64,000 nt of DNA, from positions 11,792,501 through 11,856,500 of the forward strand of contig CM072341.1 of NCBI GenBank assembly GCA_036874045.1. The letters are read 5' to 3'. The DNA comes from Cymodocea nodosa (Eukaryota; Streptophyta; Magnoliopsida; Alismatales; Cymodoceaceae). A program made the position numbers and the translations under genes. Below, one piece after another: positions 25,501 through 38,200 of this stretch. The notes beneath the pieces were generated by a model that saw nothing but the letters and a program-made list of their open reading frames with translations, had not been told where the DNA came from and made no database searches. How positions within the stretch are numbered: the stretch's first letter is position 1; every line of letters begins with the position of its first letter.

Positions 25501-28500
25501 TAACATAATAATAATAATAAATACATGCTCAAACATCATTGACTAACTCCTTGTCAATCTCGATTCAGTTCAATATAAATAGTCTGACATGGTTATATCA
25601 AATTGGATCAGACTTGTTCCTGCTTAAGATATCTCCGCGTGTCTAGTCTTGTCTGTACTTAGCTGTCTTGTCTCCCCTGAGAGACCAGCTAGTATTGTGT
25701 CTCCCACTTGTAGTGTATCCATTTTCCTTTTCTGTTGTTGATGACACCTTGCCACCATGGTGGGTTTGTCTACTACAAAAAGTTGCTAGTGTTTGAGTTA
25801 GCGTGTTGCAGTTTAGGGTCAACCATCACCATGACAGCAAGGTGGCAACAGCCACTAGAATTTGTCTCTTTCTTTCTCTTAAGGGCCTGAACAATGATAT
25901 CGTGTGAAGACAAGAAATGAGTATAAGTGGAAGAATTCATTAGCCAAGACAAAGTCTCTATATATAAAGACTTCACAAAAGGACAACTACGTGATAGACA
26001 ATGTGGACTAAACCCACAACACCCCAACACTTAACACAGTTTTGACCACCACAAAAAATAATTATGATATCAAGCTATCCTCCTATATTTTCAGGTTTCA
26101 AGTATTAACATTTACAATATTATAGTAACCAAGGGCCTCAAGCTTAATCAGAAAATTTCTTAGCTGCAGCACATTATCAAAAGGAAAGTCCACCACAGGA
26201 TAACAAATGCATAGGTTATTTTCTTACATGTTCTTCTGGCCGAAAGTTCATAATTGCATAATAAGAGCACATCAGCTTAAATAAGATATCCAGAGTTCTT
26301 AACAAGCATCGACGAAAATTTGATTCTGGTATCCTAGCACATAAATCGCTGTATGTTAACCTGCCAAAAAGGAGAGAGGTAACATGTCCAGTAACAATCA
26401 AATGTTATCTATCATTTGATCATTCTCACTAAAATGAAATAATGCTAGAGAAATATCTCCATCCAAATAAGTCAAAATTCAAATTTGCATTCCAATTATT
26501 ATAAATAAATAAATCAAAGAAAGAAAATTCTTGCCCTTCAGAGCCCAGATATGGGAGTCAAATTCCTGAATTTATCTGCTACAAATAATTCAATATAAAT
26601 TCAGTTATTGCCAAGCATCCTCTACCACACCCAGATTCAGAAATTGATATAAACTAAAATACTAGGGCATATAAAGGAGGAACTCAAGTTTCAATCCTAG
26701 ATTTGGACAAATGTCACGAACATGTTTTACTCAAACACCACTGAAGCAGTTCTGTTAGAGTTATTAATATGTTTATGCCATTAGAGTTATTCAGGTTATT
26801 GGATCATTGGTTAGATCCAATTATGACCCACCATTATTTATATGTAACAAACCTCATCTAGCGAATGACAATTACTTTTTCTTCTCTTCACAACATGGTA
26901 GCAAAGCCAACACACACCTAACTGATACAACTACCACCTGCTGGCCTCTCCTCCCACTAGTTTTGCCACCACCAACACAGGGACAGCTCTTCAGGTTAGC
27001 TGCCTACATTGGAGCAGCCCCTCCAGTTCCCCCTTCCCCCACAAGACTAGTGGCTCCCACCCTAAACCCTAACTTCCTTACTCTCTAGCCATCAGCTTCA
27101 GTCTTTTGGGGTGTAAGCCAAAAAGCACTCTATTGATGCATGAACCTAAATAAGTTCATTGGTAAGGTGCTCTTCGTGTACTAACCTATATCAAGAGCAC
27201 ACCTGACAAAAGATTAATTTATAGTGACCTTAGACACCTACAAGTTTAAGACATTTCTAGACACCTACAAGTTTAAGACATTTCTCAATTTAGCTATGTT
27301 AGTGATAAAGATGTTAAGAAGTCTACTTTTGGATATTGCACCAATGTTGATGAGAATTTAGTGACACGGAAGAGTTAAAAACAGAATATGGTATCTTGCT
27401 CAAGTACTTAAGTAAAATATCGTACTATGGCACAAGCCAGATGTGAAATGATGTGGTTACACTAACTGTTGACAAAGTTAGGCTTTGAAGTTGATCTCCC
27501 AATGAAGATGCACTGTGACAACCAATTAGTTATCTTTATTGTAAGCAACCCTACATTTCATAAGCAAGTCAAGCATGTTAAAGTTGATTTTGTTAGTGTT
27601 TAAAAATCTTTGTAACAAACTGGATATGTTAGATATATTTACTCCAGCATGAGAAAGAGTGTTAGAGTTATTAATATGTTCATGCCATAAGAGTTACTCA
27701 GGTTATTGAATCATTAGTTGGCTCCAATAATGGCCTACTACGATTTAAAAGTAACAAACCACATCTAGTGAATAATAATTACTTTTTCTTCTCTTCACAG
27801 CAAGTCAAAAAATAAACTAGAAAACTTGATTAATGACAGGCAACAGATTGGGAAGTTGAATGTGTGGATTTATACACAAGTGCAATTCATGCACGTACTC
27901 TACAGAAAGCTTTAAGACTATAAACCTACAGTGTGATCAAGGTGAAAATATACATCATTTACAAAAACAAATCATCCTGTAAACATAAAAACTGCAAGTA
28001 GTGAACTACTGCAATGGTTTTTACTCGTACATGTATGCATTGCCAGAAATATATACCTTCAAAGATATGCAATTGATTATGCATGAGTTGACAAAATATA
28101 TGAAACTTGCAAGAAACAAATTAAACGCATATAATCTCCACATCAAAAGAATTTAACAAACCGTGTCATCTAATTTTGAACAGCCTTTGATATAAATGCA
28201 GTATCACTAAAAAAAATCAGTACTTAGCAAATTCACCTATTTCTTTGTGCATTTTCTGCAATTTCCTGCAATAGGATTAAATAAACAAGAATCATATGGA
28301 AGTGATAGATATTGCCATTGTACATAAGAAATAAAGTTACAGAAGTCACAAAATTCATGTATTGAATACTATATAGTGAGCATCCAGAAATACTGTAATA
28401 ATCCAAAGCTTTTATCTGATATCCCATGTATAAGAATGCATAATCAATATGAAATATGTGGAGACCAATATTAATGAAGAAAATTGACCCAAACTGAAAG

Positions 28501-29173
28501 GCAAATATCTGCAAACAAGTTTGAAATTTCAACCAAACAGAGAGGCATGACAAAGTCATTGAGTTCTTAGCCAAAAAGAACATATAAAGTCTGGCCAACT
28601 AGTTCTGTTAAAAATGGAGAGCTGAAACCCAACATAATGGACTGTGCATCTGAGTGAAAAAACCACAAGTTTACGAAATAGGACAGCAAGTTCTAACTGT
28701 TGCCTTGAATAGAATTGAACCATAATTACTAACCAGGTGCCCAGCCTCCCAGAAGTGACTGTTATACCTAGGAGGCTTGCCTTCCCTGTTTTAACTGTAT
28801 ATTTTCTGTCAGATCCATTTGATTAAATATATGTTTTAAAGTTTTTTAAGATTTGTCCAAGCAAAAAAGGTGTCTGTCTATATATATATATATATAATGG
28901 TTGATACTACTATTGGCGCCCACAGCAAAATTACTGTGGGTGTTGTGATCAACGGCCCAGATTTGATGGGGTTGGGCAATGGGAGCAATGTGGGGGGGAG
29001 GGAGGAGATGGAACACTGACACTCAAAGGACGCCATGCAATTCACTCCATGGAATGCACAAAGATGGCAGAGTTACGTGGTTCACCACCAACTCTTGCTT
29101 AGATGTGTGGTACCCAGTGGAGAAGATGGCACCCACAACAATTTTGCTGTGGGCACCTACATATTCCTTTTAC

Positions 29174-29232
<59 letters not shown>

Positions 29233-32200
29233 TGTATATGAGCTGACAAGGTAGGTCTATGGCCTATTGCATGCCTCATTGGCAAGCATTCAATGCACAG
29301 GAGTAGCTAGCGATAATTCATCAACAATAGGGCAGGAAGAGACCAATGAGCTGAAGGCCTCAGTCAGACTCAATGATGCCAAAGGAGAGCAAGAAGGAGG
29401 TGGTGGTGGTGGTCAGCTAGGGTTAAGGTTACAATCCAAACTCTAATAGCATGTGAGATTTGGAAGAGAAAAGTAATTATTCTTTGAATAGGTGAGAAGG
29501 TACAATATATATGAGGCAATGAACTCCTAGATAAATGGATATCCATCAACACAAACATAAACCCCAAAGACACTAATACAACCATATTATATTAAACATT
29601 CACAACCATAAAGGCTTGCCAAACTATAATGAACATGAATCTTAGGAATAAATTGTTGACATTTCACTCTTTTTTACTGGTAAGGAAAAATTATTTTGAT
29701 AAGAACAAAGCATGCAAAATAAGAAAGACGACCATCCAAGAAATAATCAAGAACAAAATTGCAAGATAAGAGACTCCAAGAAGAGATCATAAGTAGCCAT
29801 GGAATAAAAAATAAATACATAGAATAAAACATAAATACATGTCAACAAAATTTCACTAATACATGTCAATTTGGACCTGCTAAAACAACATTGAAAACAA
29901 TGTCAACATGGCAATTTATTAACAAAAGGTAATTTTCTTTACCATATATCCACCGACATAACAAAATTTTCAGCAACAAAATCAATTTTTTAACTTACTG
30001 AAGTTCGATACAAAATCAAATTCAAATACCTTGCAGGTAACAACCAACAAAAAGCAAAAACTACTGGTATAAGACAAACTATCAGCCAGATAAACACTGA
30101 AGCCAAGTAGAGGTGTCCATGCTAATGTCTGAATTCACTCTACCAGTTTCCACTCTAGACTCTAGTACCATATTGGTAATTCTGGGCTTCCAGGAATCAT
30201 AATCTAACAATGCACTGTACCAAACATTAGAGTGAAATTCCACTCAAATACCATGTTGAGGTGTCACCATCCTAACAATGCATTGTGCCAAACAGTGGGC
30301 GTAATGAAGAAAGAGCGAAAAAGAAGAATAAAATTCCTCTAGTATTATGTTATAAAAATAGTACAATAACGTTAGGATGAAACTGAAACTAAAGATTTTT
30401 TTTGCTATAACAAATACTACATAAAAATATAAAGAAACAAAAGATTAAATAAAAATATACAAAGGAGAGTACAGTTGCATTAATCAATCATTTTAGATTT
30501 TTTCATATATTAAGAGAAAATCCATAGCACAACCTCTAAGGAAGGAAGAGCTGATAAAATTAGGTAAAATAAAAAGCATTAAACATCAAAAATGGTATGA
30601 CTAGAAATAGTTGAAAAAATTTTCAAATTATAAAATTCAATTAAGAATATAGTGACAAATAGAAATAAATAAGAAAGGATTCATATCACTGACCCACATA
30701 GTGTTTTAAGGATCAATTGTTGTTGTTAAGTGTAAGGGTATTATAGTCTTTTCACTCCCACTATGTAACCCAATAGACTTCTCCTGTATTATTTTTCCTC
30801 TCTCTCAACAGAATAGAGAACAAACCCTTTTCTTCTTCTTCCTTTTCTTCCCTTTCTCTACACACGATCATCAATCTCCACTTATTGTATCAAAATTTGT
30901 AAAAAATTGTAATTCCAACTTTACAAGTAATGCTCATTCTGAAGAATTTAACCAGAAATTTTTAAAAAAAATTAAACTAAAAAAAGGGCTAACGACAAGA
31001 ACACAAAATTTGGAAGAGAAACAATAAAAATGGAAAATGATAAAACTTGGGAAAATGATGCATGAGAACACACAAATAGTGAAAAATTTATTTCCAAAAT
31101 GTAATTGCCAATAAATTGTACAATGAACTCAAACAACAAACGATACTATGAGATTTATGACATCACCAAGCACAAAAAAGAAAGAATCAAGAAAGTACCT
31201 CAAGCACAATATCCTTCAAAACTGAATGTGTTTCAGACAGAATTTCTTGCATGAAGAAGCTCTGTATTTTTTCAGCTAAACCAGCAGTATCTCCAACAAT
31301 CGCATAAGCATCCACAGCCTAGAATTTAGCAGCAAAATAACTATTGAGAAAATAGTGGAATATGAGCCACATTAGAGCAAACAAAGAAAGCAAAAAAGGA
31401 CGTTTTACACACATGTCATTGTAAAATCCAATATTATCATATATGCTGCTATAAAATACCTATTTATCAGTGCACCTCCTAAAACCTAAGGTTATACTAA
31501 AATTTAATTTACATTAAATTATTTAACTTTAGATTATTAACTTAGATTACATGAAAAATTACACATATATATATAATATATGTCTGTGTGTGAAGGTTTG
31601 TTGTGGCCACCGTAGTCTGATAGAGAGGAAGTATGGGATGAATTAGTGAACAATGGGAGGGTAAAAAAGAATTTTAATATATAAAAAATAGCCTAAACAA
31701 ATATTAAATTGCAAAGCACAGAAAGCCACTTTATTAGCATTGATAATAAAGAAAGAAAACCCTAATAACTTCAATGATTTCAGATCTATCAATTTATGTA
31801 ATGTATTGTACAAAGTAACAATAAAAATTACTGATAAAACACTACATCCAACTCTCAAGAAAATAATCTCTTCAGAGAAAGTGGCATTCATCAAGGGAAG
31901 ATTGATTTCCAAAGACATCGTTGTGCCTTAGGATATGGTGCAGAAAATTGATAAAGGCAGAAAAGGAGGAAACATCATTATCAACCACAGGATTGACTGA
32001 AATCAAGATTATATCCAATTATTGGATTGGATCAGCCCAAAACCAATCTAGATTTGTCAAAAGTCACTAAACTGGATTGATTTATAAAAACATCAAGAGA
32101 AGATTGATTTACAAAAACATCATTGTAACTCAAGAGATGGTGCAAAAAATTGATAAAGTTAGAAAAGGAGGCAACATCATTATCAATCCCAGGAATGACC

Positions 32201-35200
32201 GAATCAAGATTATATCCAATTATTGGAACAGATCAGCCCAAAACCAATCTAGATTGGCAAAAAATCGCTAATCTGGATTGATTCATGGAGCCATGATCCC
32301 AAGGATATACCAAAACAAAAAGTAAAACTACTTTCACAAAAGGAACAAGAAGCAAAAAGGAAATACAAAAAGCAAAAACTACTTCCACAAAAGGAATAAG
32401 AAGCAAAAAGGAAATACAGAAATTCATCATAGGATGAAAATGGCAAAAAGGCCAAAGCCACATAAAGCACATCATCAACACATTGGTTTGCAAGAAAGTT
32501 CAATCTACAAGATGCTCTACTCCATTCAACAATTCTATCGAAGGTTAATTTCATTCATTCATTCATCAAGCAACAATGCTTGGTTTCAAAAAATTCATCC
32601 ATTCCACTCCAACCATTGACACCACCATATCAAATGAGGAACACTTATCCAAATATGGTGGTGGATTTTGTGCATTCATCTTTTCTCTGCCCATTTCCTC
32701 AAAAAGGCTTCCATCTCAATTTTCTTTATGGGATCCAAATGTGCTAATCTTTTCCACAAAGATGCAATGGTAAGGAACAAAAGCACAGGTGCCACCAATC
32801 CCTAGAATGAGCAAAGAAAAAATGAAACCTACTAGACAAAACATAACTCCATTGCTTCAAGACCACCTCTCAAAACACCAAGCTATGGTATTTTCCCTGT
32901 AAAAAAATGACCATTTGTGGGAAAGTGTTGCTCCAAATGGCATGGTGGCAATCCAACTTCACTTTGCCTCCAGCCATCACCATAAAAAGAAATTTGAAAC
33001 TAAAGCTGCATCTTTGTTCCATCTACACAAAAGGACATCCAACAATGTTGATAGCAATAGGGAACCATGGAATATTCAAACGAAAGGAGCCGCAAGAATT
33101 CTTTTTCAATATTGCTAAGATCTCCCACAAATTGCATATCCTAGACAATTCCATTGGCAATCACCTCAATCTCTTCACATATCAACAACAATAACAATCT
33201 AAGCCATAATTTCACTATGTTAAATTAAGCACATTAAACCTTTTTTTTATATATTTTTATCTATGATTAAATTTTTGGTTAAATTACATAAATTTAATTT
33301 TTTTCACACAATTCCTAATCATGTAATTTCGGCTCTCCTTTACTTCTTTTAATTTCTTCTATACTAATTAATTCTCCTTTCCAAACTAATGTAGTCTTTG
33401 ATCTCCTCACATATCACTCACTCAAAAATGCAATTGCATGGAAGAACCAATGTTCATTAATGAAGAAAAAATAAGTTCAAGTGGGGTATCCCAATAATCC
33501 AAACAAAGCCTCATTGATATTCCTTTCCATAACTCCAATATTGACCCACATAAGACAATCTCTTCAGCTTCTAAGGGCTTATTCCAAATATCAATATACC
33601 CCCACAAAATAGGATGAGTTTGCTACCACAACTTATCGCAAACTCATCCTATCTTCCCTAGACTTGCCTAAATGCCACACCCATTTGCTCAACAAAGAAC
33701 AATAAGTAATGCAAGAAAAGCAGTGCAAAAAAAGGTATAAACAGAAATGAAATCAAACTTACCGTTAAATAGTTCTCACGCACAAAACTTTGACAAACAC
33801 CCAACAAAAGTGAATCAAGCTTCTGTAATGTCTTAGCAAGCCATACCTGCAGATGTATCATCAAATAAACAAGTCAAACTATTTGTCTCTGATAAAGGTT
33901 TAGAATGCCACATTGGATTTCAATAAGTTAAAACATAAACACAAGCAGATATCTATGTCAGTATCATGATGAGCAAAAAATCCAAATTTCAATGCAAAAC
34001 ATTACCATTACAAAAAATCCAAACTTATACAGAAATTTTCCATGTTGGTGTCAAATTCGAATCATGAAGATAAAATTGAAAATGACATGTAATGATGAAA
34101 TTTTGAAATAAATCAAAAATATGAAACAACTGAATGGATTGTAAAATAAATAGGAAGATACAAGATAGAAATAAAATCAAGGAATTCAACTTCGAAGTGC
34201 ATTTACAAAATTTCACTGACACATTTGTTCTCCTAAACATCAAAATGATGTTTGGGCAATAATAAATAGATGCACAAACAATGACTATATTTCTTTGATC
34301 ATATGGTAGTCAAGCACAAACACTGATCAGTTAATCTTTCATAGATGACACAACCAATAACACCTATGATAGATGTTCAACAAGTTTAAATATAAATCAC
34401 ATTGTTAACATCATTAGACTAAATCAACAAAGATGAACACTTGCAAACTGTAGGAATAAAGGAAAACATGTGAAAGCAGATTGATTTCACTATGATAACA
34501 TGAAAACTCTATTTATAGAGGCTACAAAAAGTAGATACACCAATGTGCGACTAAACTCACTTGCAACACATAACACTACTTAAGATTCATGTAAGAATCC
34601 ATTTATTCATAGACTCTAACACTTCCCCTCAAGGTAGAGCATCCAGCTTACAATAAACTCATACAAAATTTATTAGAAACTAAACAAAGAGATACATAAC
34701 AGATAAAAATTAACTAAAATAGATGTTATAGCAAAAGTAATAGCATCAATAAGTAGCAATGTTATGCAAGCACAAAGAATGGTCAAATTGTAATTGCCAC
34801 ACTTTAACAAATGAAAATACTAATTCATTATTGACATCATTAAACTTGGTCAACATACTACGAATATCTGTAGATACTAAGAAACTTACACATATGCTTC
34901 TACAAATATTAATACAACCATTCAATAAAGGTGATAGAACAACAATATCTATGTCAAAACAAATCTCATGGAAGATAAACTTTAACAAGACAACATTGCT
35001 ACAGCATTAAGACTCACATGAGATAAGGATAACTAATTTGATTGAACATTGATAATAGAGCATTAAATACTTCTTTTCTATCTTGTTTTTCTTTCCTTGT
35101 TCTTTTTTTACTTTTTAAAACATAATTTTTATGCAATAATTTTTTCATTTTTTTTCTCTCCCCCTCATTTTTTCCTTTCTTTCCCTCCCATTTTTTCTTT

Positions 35201-38200
35201 TTTCTTTCTTTTTTTCTTTTTCGTATATTTTTCTTTCTCTCCCTCCTCTCCTATTCTTTTTTTTTTAACTCATGTGCATCACCTCTTGCACCCTCTCCTA
35301 TCTTTCACCTTCACATGGTACCAAAATAGGTTCATAATATTGACTACTTATAGGCATATAAAACAAATAAATAAAAATAAAGGGACATGTTGAGTAAAAA
35401 TCTTACATTAGTAGAAAAATAAAGGCTGAATTAAATAATATAGGACCCACCACTCACTACCAATTGACTTTGAGTTAACTTTCACACAGAAAAAAATCAA
35501 AAAACATGAAAACGCAAGCACTTACAAACATTGGCATCAATATTTGCAAACTTCAATAAACTCATTACAACTTGCCTACAACATTTGTAATTTCCATGAA
35601 TACCAAAAACCATCCAATAACATTAACAAAGCAATATTAGCCAATATTGACAAAATTCTTATGGAGGACAAATACTACTATATTAACAAAGTAACATCAC
35701 CTAGCATTGAGAATCACATGAGAAAATACAAATAGAAATAAGTTAAAGGCCTGTTTGTGTACCCAGAAAGTGACAAAAAGTAATAAAAAAGCAAATGTCA
35801 GAAATTTTAGAAAGTAACGAAAAGAAAGTTGCAGAAAGTCGCCAAAAAATATAGTATTTGTGCATCAGTAAGAAAGTGACAAAAAGGTTCAAAAAGTGAA
35901 AAAATAATAAAATGTAATAAAATATGAATAAATAATATAAAAATATTTTAAAACATCACAAGTTTATGGAAAAATTAAAAATGTTTTCATTCTTCATAAA
36001 AATACATTATACATTACGAGGTTAATATAAATTTAACATATTGTAAAAATTTATTTATTATTATAATTATTAATTAATTATTATTATTATTTTATTTTTT
36101 TTTTAACATATAAATTTAACAAATTACATTTCCTTCTTTTTTTTTTCCTCGTCTTCCTTTTTTCCCTCACTTTTCATCACTTTTAAACCATCTAGCTCAA
36201 GAAAGAGGATGACTACTTCATCTTATAAAACTTTTTCTAGAAAGTGACAATAGAAGGTGATGAACATTTTCCATCACTTTCTGCCAAACACAAACACACT
36301 ATATTTTTTCACGACTTTCCCTTACTTTTCTTTCTACCATTTTTCCTTATTTTCTCTCATACACAGACCTCTCCTAAAACTTGATGGCAGATGTATTAGT
36401 AACCTTTTTTGACTTCTTCAACCCATATTTTTCTTCCTTTCTTTTTTCATCATCCTCTAAAAAACCTTTTCACAAGCAGTTTTGTAACAACACCTTTTCC
36501 CCTTGCTCTCCCAATTTTTCATTCTTTTATTCTTTTAGAAAACACATATAGCATCTCCCCCTCTCTTTTAAAGAATCATGTGTTCCACTACTCTTTCTTT
36601 TTAAACCATGTGCCTCCTAACCTCTTCATTCTTTCTTCTCTGTTTCTGTTTTCTCTTTGGGAACCACTCACAAAAAAGAGGAGGGCAACGGATATCAACG
36701 GAAGTGGTGGCAGCATTGGGAGCCCTAAATGGATCCTACGCTGGCAAAGGAGAGAGAGGCAGAATGTGGAAAGAGACTAGGGGAGGTTTGCTCTCCTCCT
36801 AGGGAAAGCCAAGAGGAGCAGATGACAGCCCAAGATAGGCCCCAATGGCAGCTAACTTATAGAAACTCAAAGGTTGACATGTAGGAACCAGATGGCCAGC
36901 TACTACCAATGCTAGGAGGTAGAGGCCAGGAGTGCTATAGCCCTTAATGGTAACAGAGAGGGTCATCAAAGGAGGCAACACAGAAGTCATGAGTGGCTAT
37001 AAGTTAAGATTTTGTGAGAAGATAGATTTTATAAGAAGGAGAGGAGAAACAAACAATACAATAATAACAACGAAAAATAGAAAAAAAAACAATGATAGCT
37101 AAGGTTTGGGGTCCATTATCATCACTATAGCAGGGTGGAGATGATAGCTAGAATTTTCCTAATTTCTTTTGCTCTCTATAAAACCTAAACCCTGATATCA
37201 TGTGAAGACAAGGAACAGGTGAAAATATTGATTAACCAAGACAATGTTTGTATATACAAAGGCTACATGAGAAGGGAAACTATGTGATAGCAATGGAACA
37301 AACTGAGACGTAGGACACTTATATGGTACAATGATTCCAGGTTATCAATAGAAACATCACCTCTACTCCACGGCTCATTTCCTGCATAGCTGAAAGCTCT
37401 GGAAAGCCATCTAGTACCTGGAGATACTCTGGTAGAACTTGAAATGCCTGTCAAAATATAGAGATAGCAATAAAATGTTAAAATAGTAAATAACAGAAGA
37501 AACTTGTTTTGTAATATGACAATTAAAAAAAAAGATGTTGCCCATGCAGGAGGGAAAAAAGGTCATACCCTCACATAGTTGCCTTCCTCAACAAGGATCT
37601 CCAGTTCCATTTGCATATCAAGTGCACAACGAAGCTCAGTGAGAATTGGAAGCATGTCCTATAAAATAAGCCAAGAATATAAGCTGTGTTTAATTCAAGA
37701 TGTTAATGATTATGCACATGTACAAAAAAAACTTCAATGGCAGTAATAACCAGAATGCAATGAGAACAAAATTGAATGCACAATAATATAAACAATCAAG
37801 AATGTGCCTCAAGTGGAAAATTCCAGGAGAAAACCCAAAAGAATCACACAAATTAGCAATCAGTCAATTACAGAAGGTTTTGTAACTTTTGAGTCAGCAC
37901 TTCTGCAGAGATATGTTACCCCAGAGAACTAGTTGGGTGAGTCTGCAAAATAATCTGTTTTCTAAGCCATCCCCTAACTTTTCTAATGCAAATTAGTCTA
38001 GACGTGCAAACTTTGACAGCCACCTGAAATCTGGATGGCGATGTAGCAAAAACCCAAACCAATATGCTGACATAAACTGTGACAAATTGCCCACCAAAAA
38101 AGAAGATTCTTAAGGAACAAAATACAAGGAAAATCATGATTGGTTGTTAAATTTGAAAGCTAATAATTATCAAATTTTAAATATTATAATCTAATTAATG

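Noticed and set aside
28979..29254. Open frames ending in Tyr-Ile and Met-Cys-Val repeats
   Set aside because: They are MITE candidate and (TA)/(GTAT) microsatellite translations.
35097..35393. Phe/Ser-rich open frame as a membrane peptide
   Set aside because: It is translation of a pyrimidine-rich tract; no start context, homologue or neighbour supports it.
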